Of a stretch of DNA of 11,634 nucleotides, positions 1-6,050 are shown one piece after another (the stretch's first letter is position 1; each line of letters opens with the position of its first letter). The position numbers and the translations under genes were made by a program. The notes beneath the pieces were generated by a model that worked only from the letters and a program-made list of their open reading frames with translations, ran no database searches and was not told the origin of the DNA. This DNA is from Methylomonas sp. (GTDB lineage Bacteria; Pseudomonadota; Gammaproteobacteria; Methylococcales; Methylomonadaceae): contig JALXCS010000323.1 of NCBI GenBank assembly GCA_026990815.1, positions 1-11,634 on the forward strand. The letters run 5' to 3'.

Positions 1-101
1 CGGCTGATAGCTGGTAATCATTCATGTCGTTATTATATTCGCTATCAATACAATACGTCATCTAGTTTATGTGCATTCTTGATCGCGAATAGTATATAAG
101 T

Positions 102-665
102 ATCTATGTGAGCAGCGAACGGAGCGCAAAACGTGTTTTAGAAAGTCTCATACGATGGATAGAAAAGCATTTAAAACTCAGCGTAAATAGAAGTAAGAGT
201 GGCACAGGACGACCATGGGAAAGCCAGTTTCTAGGCTTTCGCCTGACCCAAGACGGAGAAATAGCTATTGCCCCGAAGAGTATCGAAAGATATAAATCAA
301 AGGTACGCAGGCTATGGGATGCAAGGCAAAGCTTAACCAGCAAACAACTGGTCGAGCAATGGCAGAAATACAGTATAGGCTGGTGGAACTATTTTAAACT
401 GGCGACCCGGCGGTGGAATATTTACTGCTGGGCAGGCTGGACCCGAAGGCATATGCGAAAATGTTTCTGGCTACGCTGGCATAATAAGAAAGGCCGACTC
501 AAAGCATTGCGTCGATTAGGCGTAAGCGACTACTTGCAAAAGACCGCGAGTAGCTCGCGCGGAGCTTGGCGAATTGCCGCAAGCCCTGCACTACATAAGG
601 CGTTAAGCAATGCGACGTTACGACGTTATGGATTAAATGTACCATCAGAACTCTCGGCAGCGTAA
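102..665 (+). pseudogene. ltrA: Group II intron reverse transcriptase/maturase, C-terminal fragment
   Basis: About 185 residues can be read from a GTG at 108 to a TAA at 663-665; family members are usually 400-500 residues. The first part (SERSAKRVLESL, then FLGFRLT around residues 42-48) is the end of the RT domain and the start of the thumb. The middle (KYSIGWWNYFKLA) is the maturase domain X signature that binds intron RNA. The end (ALSNATLRRYGL) matches the usual C-terminus of forms without an HNH endonuclease domain. The catalytic YxDD motif and all upstream RT blocks are missing, so the GTG is an ORF-finder start rather than a real one. The frame is open one or two codons further upstream (IYV), which also fits family sequence, before the TAG at 90-92. 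The product cannot be a functional reverse transcriptase. A stand-alone RNA-binding maturase fragment is possible but unsupported. Confidence 0.88.
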
Positions 666-679
666 GCTGTTGGATTCAA

Positions 680-754
680 CCGCCGGATGCGGAAAACCGC
701 ATGTCCGGTGGTGTGGGAGAGGTAACGGGCGCAATCCCGTTACCCCGACCCAAT
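680..754 (+). ncRNA. Group II intron ribozyme domains V and VI
   Basis: Domain V folds as an 8-bp lower helix (680-687 with 704-711, one G-U pair), a 2-nt bulge (TG, 702-703), and a 5-bp upper helix (688-692 with 697-701) capped by AAAA. The catalytic triad reads CGC at 681-683, the variant known from several bacterial intron classes rather than AGC. Domain VI is a 9-bp perfect stem, 721-729 with 736-744. The A at 748 lies 7 nt from the proposed 3' end AT (753-754), where the branch-point adenosine is expected. Both domains look structurally intact although the 5' half of the intron is gone. The fold was done by eye. Confidence 0.85.
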
Positions 755-826
755 CGTTGCGTCTTGAATATTACATAATATCCTGCGCAAAATTAGTATA
801 AAATTTATGGTTATCTACTTAAATAG

Positions 827-867
827 GCGGTTCAACCGCAATTGCGAGAAAGCAAAAGCTTTTCTTT
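827..867 (+). promoter_or_regulatory. Cluster of short palindromes upstream of the first GT-C gene
   Basis: Three adjoining dyads precede the gene at 873: GCGGTT/AACCGC (827-832 with 834-839), the perfect palindrome CGCAATTGCG (837-846), and AAAAGCTTTT (854-863) inside an A/G then T/C-rich tract. The first two overlap and so are mutually exclusive as hairpins. They could form an operator, a 5'-UTR structure or a weak terminator. A TATAAA at 797-802 could be a -10 element but has no good -35 partner. No Shine-Dalgarno sequence is evident before either candidate start. Confidence 0.3.
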
Positions 868-872
868 ACTGA

Positions 873-2378
873 ATGGGACGGTTAAACGAAATTAAGATGG
901 TCAGAAACAAGAATCCCTGGGGTATGTGGTTCCCAATTGCAGTAGCAATATTGATGGTTTTTAGAGCCGCCTTGTATATTTATTTTGTGATGAGCGGCGG
1001 CAACTATATTCATCCGGATAGCGCACTTTATCTCGAGCTGGCAGAGCACCTTATTGAAACTGGAAATTTCTTTTTACCAGAGTTGCAGCCTGAGGTGATT
1101 CAGCCGTTCGGTATACCGGCAAGAGATACCATGCGAATTTTGTTTTCTGATGTGCCGGAGGGTCCTGAGGTATTCAGAACGCCCGGGTATCCTTTTTTTT
1201 TGGTCTGGTTGCATTGGTTAAAAATCGACAATCCATATGGTATTGTTTTTGTACAGGAGGTTATATATGCTCTGAGCGTATTGATTTTTTATCGTTTGGG
1301 ACAGCAATTATTCAATAAAAATATTGTTCAAGCCGGAGTTGTTTTTATGCTGATTAATTCCGGCGGATTGGTATGGCCAAAATATTTGATTTCGGAAACC
1401 TTGTTTCTGCCCTTTTTGATTTCCGGCATCTTGTTTATTGGACTCTATCTCAAGCATAATCAGCTAAGATTTTTGATATTCGCTGGCATTTTGATGGGTA
1501 TTGCTGCGTGGATTAGGCCAGCAATTCAATATTTGCCGATTGTAGCGGTAATTATAATTTGTCTTTTTCATTTCAAGGATATTAAAAAATGGATGCATGC
1601 AGTAGTATTGCTGATATTTTTTATAATGACACTCTCGCCGTGGTTAATCCGAAACTATTATCATTATGGACAGTTTTTTGTTTCTGGCCAGGGTAGTAAT
1701 CTTCTTGCCAATTATCATGTCCCTGCTGTTTGGCATTGGCCTCGTGTCGATCAATTTGACAGGCCCGGTCAACAATTGGCGCAGCAAAAAATAAAACAAA
1801 TTATTGATAAAAAGGAGAGTGAGTTGGGGCGTCCAATTGATGCAGTTGAGTTTTTTAAATTGCAACAAAGCTGGGCTATTAAAGAATTAAGTCATTATCC
1901 TGCCACTTATTTTAAAGCTTGGTGTGTAGGAGCTTTCAGGGTGATGTATGAGTCATTTGTGAATGATTTTTACGAACTGATGCGATTTCCTGACCACCGG
2001 TTGCATTTTTTAGATGTATTGACGGGAAACTTAAAGGCGTATCATTCTACCCGGTCGACCGGAGTGATATCTGGTGTCATCTATTATTTTTTGCACCAGG
2101 ACAGGTTTTATCTGTTTCATACCGTTCTTTCCATGTTAATAGCCTTTTTTGCTGTAGCTGGGACAATCAGTATTGTAATGAGAAGAAATTGCTTCCTGTG
2201 GTTGATGATGCTGGTTAATTTTTATTTTATTTTCTTGCCTGGTCCAATTGGATATGGGCGCTATCGATTTCCGGTTGATATTTTCTGGTTTGTTCAGGCG
2301 TACTATGGTTATATGTGGATCGTCAGTCTACTTAAATTAAGACGGCAAAAATTTGAAAGGCAGTTTCTGGTTGATTGA
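873..2378 (+). CDS. GT-C family membrane glycosyltransferase (PMT/ArnT-like), copy 1
   Basis: A 501-residue polytopic membrane protein of the GT-C superfamily, whose members transfer a sugar from a polyprenyl-phosphate donor on the outer face of the inner membrane. Visible marks are an N-terminal membrane segment (about 17-40), an acidic residue in the first external loop (HPDS, D49) followed by YLELAEHL, the loop motif RTPGYP (102-107), SETLFLPF (174-181), WIRP (213-216) and the late motif PGPIGYGRYRFPV (about 456-468). The acidic loop residue is the expected catalytic or metal-binding position in this superfamily. The acceptor and donor cannot be read from sequence. It is clearly paralogous to the gene at 6051-7469, and its first loop is some 20-30 residues longer. 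The start is uncertain: ATG 873 gives the longest product, but ATG 897 (MVRNKNPW) is equally possible and neither has a clear ribosome binding site. The 3' end overlaps a perfect inverted repeat. Confidence 0.85.
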   Translation: MGRLNEIKMVRNKNPWGMWFPIAVAILMVFRAALYIYFVMSGGNYIHPDSALYLELAEHLIETGNFFLPELQPEVIQPFGIPARDTMRILFSDVPEGPEVFRTPGYPFFLVWLHWLKIDNPYGIVFVQEVIYALSVLIFYRLGQQLFNKNIVQAGVVFMLINSGGLVWPKYLISETLFLPFLISGILFIGLYLKHNQLRFLIFAGILMGIAAWIRPAIQYLPIVAVIIICLFHFKDIKKWMHAVVLLIFFIMTLSPWLIRNYYHYGQFFVSGQGSNLLANYHVPAVWHWPRVDQFDRPGQQLAQQKIKQIIDKKESELGRPIDAVEFFKLQQSWAIKELSHYPATYFKAWCVGAFRVMYESFVNDFYELMRFPDHRLHFLDVLTGNLKAYHSTRSTGVISGVIYYFLHQDRFYLFHTVLSMLIAFFAVAGTISIVMRRNCFLWLMMLVNFYFIFLPGPIGYGRYRFPVDIFWFVQAYYGYMWIVSLLKLRRQKFERQFLVD

Positions 2379-2395
2379 GAATTTCCAGAAACTGC
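2360..2395 (+). terminator. Perfect 11-bp inverted repeat across the GT-C copy 1 stop codon
   Basis: GCAGTTTCTGG (2360-2370) pairs exactly with CCAGAAACTGC (2385-2395) around a 14-nt loop that contains the TGA stop. It lies between two convergent genes, so it could terminate or stabilise either transcript. The plus strand lacks a T-run after it (TAAAATAG). Read from the minus strand it is followed by CTTTCAAATTTTT, which is somewhat more terminator-like. Confidence 0.5.
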
Positions 2396-2421
2396 TAAAA
2401 TAGAGCTAATGAGGAATGAAA

Positions 2422-2457
2422 GCCCTTTAAGATGACCTCAGGGCGTTAGTTTTATTT
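2422..2457 (+). terminator. Weak bidirectional terminator-like hairpin between convergent genes
   Basis: GCCCT (2422-2426) pairs with AGGGC (2440-2444) over a 13-nt loop and is followed by a T-rich stretch (2445-2457) that abuts the stop of the minus-strand radical SAM gene. The stem is short and the loop large, so this is a tentative Rho-independent terminator for the upstream GT-C gene. Confidence 0.35.
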
Positions 2458-3648
2458 CTAGCTGCTGCTTTCAGTTTTCGGTGTGGCAATTTTTATATTA
2501 GGTGAAAGAGGGTTGAAAATTTTACTCTCAAGTTTATTAGTCAATACAGCATTGACTTCGGCAATGCCGCAGGCACAAGTACAAGTGTTTTGTTTGTTTT
2601 TGACTAATTGCCGCCATTTTTTGATTTTTTCTCCACGCCAGACATCCATCAGCTTGTGGTCGCGGAGATTTTCGAATTTATCGACAAAGAATGTGCAGGG
2701 GAAAGTATCAAGAGCTGGATCGACAACCATATAGTAATAGCCCGCATAGCATTTGAATTTCTCCCAGGTTGCATCCTTATCAAAGATAAAGGTTTCAAAT
2801 TCGCGAACAAAATTGGTATCCAACCAACTGTATTTTTTATATAGATCATTGAAAACTTTACGATATTTGCTTCGATCTTTGGGTTCAAACTGGTAAATAT
2901 CTGTTTCCTTGATATGGAATAAATTCAGATTTTCTTTCTGTTTGAATTTAGGGGCGGTAACGCCATCATGAATGGGTTGAATGGCAATTTTATCAACCAG
3001 ATGCTGGAATTTCTCAATATAGGTATCAATATCTTGATAGTTTTGCTTTGAAATAATCATCCGCAAAACAATTTCCGGTTTTTTCGTACCGTTTTGTTTT
3101 TGTACTTCCCTGACCGCTTCAATACCGCGGAAAATAGATTCAGTCAATTTGGGAATTTCTCTGGCAGTGTCATGAATTTCAGGTTTATCTGAGTCCAGGC
3201 TGATAATCAGGCTGTCCAGCCCGGAATCCACCAGTCTTTTTGCTTTTTTTGCCAATAATGCGCCATTGGTATTGACGTTGACAAACATATTGTATTTTTT
3301 GGCTTCTTTGATGATTTCCGGCAAATCCTTGCGGATTAGAGTTTCTCCTCCGGTTAAACTTAAATGCCAGGTGCCAGCCTCACCCAATTGTCTGACCACT
3401 GACATGGCTTCTTCATGAGTCATTTCACGGTCGAGCTGATTATGTAACTCGTGGGTATCGCAAAACGAACATTTTGCATTACAGTTGAATAACACATTCC
3501 AGCCAACAAATGTTGGTCCTCGGCTGGGTTTTTTATCATAGAGATAAACCAGGGTATTGTCGATAAATGTGAGTGCGCCCCGTGCAAGGCCGGTATGATA
3601 TTCTTTAACGAAAGCGTAAGCAGATTTGATGGTTTTCAATGTCTTCAT
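2458..3648 (-). CDS. Radical SAM protein with C-terminal SPASM/twitch-like cysteines
   Basis: A 396-residue radical SAM enzyme. The SAM-binding 4Fe-4S motif is CNAKCSFC (C56, C60, C63), followed by LTGGE (98-102), the usual SAM-contacting GGE strand. Further along are NTNG (126-129) and an LDS strand end (151-153) typical of the partial TIM barrel. The C-terminus carries C300 (FKCYAGY), C318 (FPCTF) and a tight C356-C358-C360 set, consistent with one auxiliary iron-sulfur cluster or more. Radical SAM chemistry starts with a 5'-deoxyadenosyl radical; the substrate cannot be read here. It is the last gene of the minus-strand block, 69 nt after the HAD phosphatase, a looser junction than those upstream. 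It does not closely resemble the hopanoid enzyme HpnH as I recall it. In this context a role in modifying a sugar, lipid or glycan intermediate is plausible but inferred. The ATG start has only a poor ribosome binding site. Confidence 0.85.
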   Translation of the reverse strand: MKTLKTIKSAYAFVKEYHTGLARGALTFIDNTLVYLYDKKPSRGPTFVGWNVLFNCNAKCSFCDTHELHNQLDREMTHEEAMSVVRQLGEAGTWHLSLTGGETLIRKDLPEIIKEAKKYNMFVNVNTNGALLAKKAKRLVDSGLDSLIISLDSDKPEIHDTAREIPKLTESIFRGIEAVREVQKQNGTKKPEIVLRMIISKQNYQDIDTYIEKFQHLVDKIAIQPIHDGVTAPKFKQKENLNLFHIKETDIYQFEPKDRSKYRKVFNDLYKKYSWLDTNFVREFETFIFDKDATWEKFKCYAGYYYMVVDPALDTFPCTFFVDKFENLRDHKLMDVWRGEKIKKWRQLVKNKQNTCTCACGIAEVNAVLTNKLESKIFNPLSPNIKIATPKTESSS

Positions 3649-3717
3649 TCAATTTGTCGCAAAAAAACAAAAAAAGTTGTGCTAAAGATACACTAATTCT
3701 GATAAAAATGGTAGGGA

Positions 3718-4404
3718 TTAAGTATTATCCATGCCCCAGTCAGCAATACAGTATTTTTTCTTCAAGGCTGTTTGGTGTAATTTTTTGGTCGGGTTAACAG
3801 CAATTGCCTCGTCAGCCCATTCAAGCAATGCTTCGTCAGAATGGTGGTCTGTGTAAGCAATTGTTATTATATCTTTTCTGTCATTGCCAAGTAATTCAAT
3901 TAAGCGCTTCAGCTTGTATTTTCCGTAACAATTACGCCCGGCAATTTTTCCTGTTAGCTTATTTTCCTCATCCCAGCTCGAATGGGTGCAGACAATCGTT
4001 TCAAAGCCCAGTTGAGCCCCCAGTTTTTTAACGTAGAAATCAAAGCTGGCCGATGCCAGGACTAATTTGTGGCCGGAGTTACGATGTTGTTGTATTTTTT
4101 GTAAGGCTTTGCTGCGAATGCCGTTTTTTTTCAATTTTTCTAGAAACTGATCGGTGCATGCAGCTAATTGTGGTTGGTTCAGGCCGCCAGCAATTGCTGT
4201 TAGAAAGGTTTCCTTAAGCCAGCTGTTATCTTTTATGCCGGATTTATGGATGAGAATGGCAAAAGGCAGGAAGCTGCAGCGTAATAGCCGAAGCGGGTAA
4301 GTTTTTAAAATAGACGCCAAAAAAGCAACATAGGTGTCTTTTTTTGTGATAGTACTGTCAAAGTCAAATATGACGATTGTTTGTTTGATCGTTTTTTCGG
4401 GCAC
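3718..4404 (-). CDS. HAD-superfamily phosphatase (subfamily IB, SerB-like)
   Basis: A 228-residue soluble HAD hydrolase. Motif I is DFDST (nucleophile D14, acid/base D16, T18). Motif II is LASAS (S118 or S120). Motif III is the lysine in GKYK (K162). Motif IV is YTDHHSDEALL (D186, D190). The insert between motifs I and II is helical, as in phosphoserine phosphatase-like HAD-IB enzymes. All catalytic residues are present, so phosphomonoesterase activity is expected. The GTG start lies 1 nt after the GtrA stop, with AAGG about 10 nt upstream on the minus strand. Position between a prenyl-phosphate phosphoribosyltransferase-like UbiA protein and GtrA suggests the substrate is a polyprenyl-phosphoryl sugar 5-phosphate. 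Fused HAD-UbiA proteins are known in other bacteria and support this link. The exact substrate is inference. Confidence 0.85.
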   Translation of the reverse strand: MPEKTIKQTIVIFDFDSTITKKDTYVAFLASILKTYPLRLLRCSFLPFAILIHKSGIKDNSWLKETFLTAIAGGLNQPQLAACTDQFLEKLKKNGIRSKALQKIQQHRNSGHKLVLASASFDFYVKKLGAQLGFETIVCTHSSWDEENKLTGKIAGRNCYGKYKLKRLIELLGNDRKDIITIAYTDHHSDEALLEWADEAIAVNPTKKLHQTALKKKYCIADWGMDNT

Positions 4405-4405
4405 T

Positions 4406-4810
4406 TTAATTTTGCCTTATCGGATGAGATTTAAAAGTGAAGTGATGATTGATCAAAAAGTTTAATAAAAAAACTGTGCCTGTGGCAAATATCTGGGAGT
4501 AAAGATATGGCCATTTTTGTATTTCTGTTAAAAGCCAGAACAGGCCGGTATTTATATTTATGGTTAAAATTGTCACCAACAAAAACCGAAACATAAAGCG
4601 TTTGTGTGATCCGGTTGGTTTGAATGTCCAGTAAAACTGAATAAAGTAGCTGAAAATGACAGAGACGGTAAAGCTGATAGCGCTGGATAAGGTAGGATTA
4701 ACCTGGAATTTCTCAATGAGAACCACCAATGATCCAAAAAGCACTAAAGTAGCCAGTCCTCCGGAAAATATATAGCGAAAAAAGCTTCTAAGGTAATGCC
4801 TGATCCCCAT
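4406..4810 (-). CDS. GtrA-family small membrane protein
   Basis: A 134-residue protein with four hydrophobic segments (about 11-33, 40-60, 72-93, 103-121) and the family-type ending NFLINHHFTF. GtrA proteins are linked to movement of polyprenyl-phosphate-linked sugars across the cytoplasmic membrane or to recruiting partner enzymes, for example GtrA of phage O-antigen glucosylation and mycobacterial Rv3789. The ATG shares its A with the UbiA stop codon (TAATG), and the HAD gene follows after 1 nt, so the three are probably translated as a coupled set. The sugar carried cannot be told from sequence; the neighbours suggest a pentose. Confidence 0.85.
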   Translation of the reverse strand: MGIRHYLRSFFRYIFSGGLATLVLFGSLVVLIEKFQVNPTLSSAISFTVSVIFSYFIQFYWTFKPTGSHKRFMFRFLLVTILTININTGLFWLLTEIQKWPYLYSQIFATGTVFLLNFLINHHFTFKSHPIRQN

Positions 4811-5727
4811 TAGAAAATGACCGGATCAACCATGCTTTTCATCCAAGGGATATCAATAAAAAACAAGGCAGTGACAACAATCGCCAGAAATACAACATAG
4901 GCAACAAATTTTGGTTCACGATAAAGTTTTTCCGGGGTTTGAGAAGCGGAATGCGGCTTCATGGCAATATAGGCATACCAGACAAACAGCAATGCAAAAA
5001 GTGGAAAACTGAGCAAAAATTCCACCCGGTACTTGATTAAAAACACCCCCAGAAAAAAACCTGAAGAAATCGCATAAAAAAACGATGAAAGTAACAGGCT
5101 TTGTTCAGTGTAGTAGATAAATGAACGTCGATACAGCCCGGCTTGTTCATGGTCATCTATGTACCTGAATTCCGCATAGCGTTTCATGGCCATTAAAAAA
5201 GCGCCGCCCATCCAATATGCCAGTAAAATGCTTGAAGGAGGAAAACTGCCGCTGACAAGCGCACTCCAGCCAAGCAGTAATCGTAACGGATTGTTAATTG
5301 ATTCACTCAAGACATCCAGATAGACTTGATCTTTGGTGCGGAACGGTTTGACATTGTAGAGAACTCCCATTACCAAAAGGATGATGGAGAGCATTATAAA
5401 TTCTTTATTTAAGAGCGATGCCAGGCCAAGCCCGATAGCGATAAGAACGATATATTCCAGGTAAACATATTTGGCTTTGATATTGCCAACTGCGGAAGGC
5501 CGGTGTTTTTTTATCGGATGATGTTGGTCAAAATCCTTGTCCAGCCATTCATTGATGACATAATTTGCAGAAGCAATAAAACAGGTGCTCAAAATTGCAA
5601 CCATGGAGGGTACAATGGCTTCAGATAAGGGTACATGGGCTAATATGATGGCCAAGGCAATGCCTGGCAGCATAAAAATATTTTTAAACCAATGGTCAAT
5701 GCGAGCAATATGAATGTAGTATTTCAC
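4810..5727 (-). CDS. UbiA-family prenyltransferase, decaprenyl-phosphate phosphoribosyltransferase-like
   Basis: A 305-residue integral membrane prenyltransferase with eight or nine hydrophobic segments. RIDHWFKN (9-16) matches the RxxxWxKN opening of the decaprenyl-phosphate 5-phosphoribosyltransferase branch. The first Asp-rich motif is N59-E60-xx-D63-xxx-D67-xx-H70-P71, followed by KKHRP. The second region has YN (124-125), LDV (137-139) and R149. KRYAEF (182-187) matches the KRxxE element of that branch. Members transfer ribose 5-phosphate from PRPP to a polyprenyl phosphate, giving the precursor of the arabinofuranose donor in mycobacteria; ubiquinone or haem UbiA enzymes lack this motif combination. 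The GTG start has no clear ribosome binding site but has a candidate promoter upstream. It is the first gene of the four-gene minus-strand block. The family and branch are well supported; the substrate is inferred. Confidence 0.85.
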   Translation of the reverse strand: MKYYIHIARIDHWFKNIFMLPGIALAIILAHVPLSEAIVPSMVAILSTCFIASANYVINEWLDKDFDQHHPIKKHRPSAVGNIKAKYVYLEYIVLIAIGLGLASLLNKEFIMLSIILLVMGVLYNVKPFRTKDQVYLDVLSESINNPLRLLLGWSALVSGSFPPSSILLAYWMGGAFLMAMKRYAEFRYIDDHEQAGLYRRSFIYYTEQSLLLSSFFYAISSGFFLGVFLIKYRVEFLLSFPLFALLFVWYAYIAMKPHSASQTPEKLYREPKFVAYVVFLAIVVTALFFIDIPWMKSMVDPVIF

Positions 5728-5769
5728 TTGTAAATGGATTACTTATAGATAAATAGATAAAACCTTCCA

Positions 5770-5798
5770 ATTATACGGAGTTATTGACTAAATTTACA
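5770..5798 (-). promoter_or_regulatory. Candidate promoter of the UbiA-GtrA-HAD-radical SAM block
   Basis: On the minus strand a perfect TATAAT (plus coordinates 5770-5775) lies 17 nt downstream of TGTAAA (5793-5798), a 3-of-6 match to the -35 consensus. Transcription would begin near 5763, giving a leader of about 35 nt before the GTG at 5727. Assigned by consensus only. Confidence 0.5.
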
Positions 5799-5859
5799 GT
5801 GCATTGAGTTATTGCTTCAAACCAGTAATGAATCGCTCTGTTCAGATAATTGCATGGTA

Positions 5860-6017
5860 AGGAACCGTTCAAGAAATAAATTTAACTATTGACTTGGCTT
5901 TTTATCTGCTTTCCAGGTTACACAAACAGTTACATAGCTTGCTATGCGCCTGTTTGTGTGCCTCAATGCGAATAAAAATTCTGCGCCAGTTGTTAAATTT
6001 AATTCATTCTCGTTCCT
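5860..6017. repeat. Imperfect 158-nt palindrome between the divergent genes
   Basis: Matched segments are symmetrical about 5939: AGGAAC (5860-5865) with GTTCCT (6012-6017); TAAATTTAAC (5877-5886) with GTTAAATTTA (5992-6001); AGG (5915-5917) with CCT (5961-5963); ACACAAACAG (5920-5929) with CTGTTTGTGT (5950-5959); and CATAGC (5933-5938) with GCTATG (5941-5946) around a 2-nt loop. The spacers are of nearly equal length and partly similar. This is either a miniature inverted-repeat element or a large structured regulatory region. It fills about half of the 323-nt gap 5728-6050, where I see no gene. Confidence 0.7.
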
Positions 6018-6050
6018 AACGTCAGTGGAATGCTCTGTTAAAATAACCGG

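Larger units (their letters stand above)
93..754 (+). mobile_element. 5'-truncated group II intron (3' remnant)
   Basis: The stretch combines the C-terminal part of a group II intron reverse transcriptase/maturase (to 665) with ribozyme domains V and VI directly downstream (680-754), which is the normal order at the 3' end of such an intron. The maturase frame is closed by a TAG at 90-92. Residues encoded from about 102 onward match the segment that normally follows the catalytic YxDD motif, so the intron sequence appears to start abruptly near position 93-100. Domains I-III, most of domain IV and the RT palm and fingers are absent. Bases 1-92 show no intron or coding signal I recognise. The likely 3' splice boundary is the AT at 753-754. 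The element cannot splice or move alone; rescue by a complete relative elsewhere in the genome is conceivable. The boundary on the left is inferred from protein similarity only. Confidence 0.85.

Noticed and set aside
1..92. Possible continuation of the intron or a gene at the left edge
   Set aside because: The maturase frame is stopped at 90-92, and I see no similarity, RNA structure or coding signal in these 92 bases.
104..343. Minus-strand open frame opposite the maturase fragment
   Set aside because: It is antisense to a clearly recognised maturase sequence and has no family resemblance or start signal.
2458..3648. Radical SAM gene as the hopanoid enzyme HpnH
   Set aside because: The sequence around the CxxxCxxC motif and the cysteine-rich C-terminus do not match HpnH as I recall it, and no hopanoid gene is nearby.
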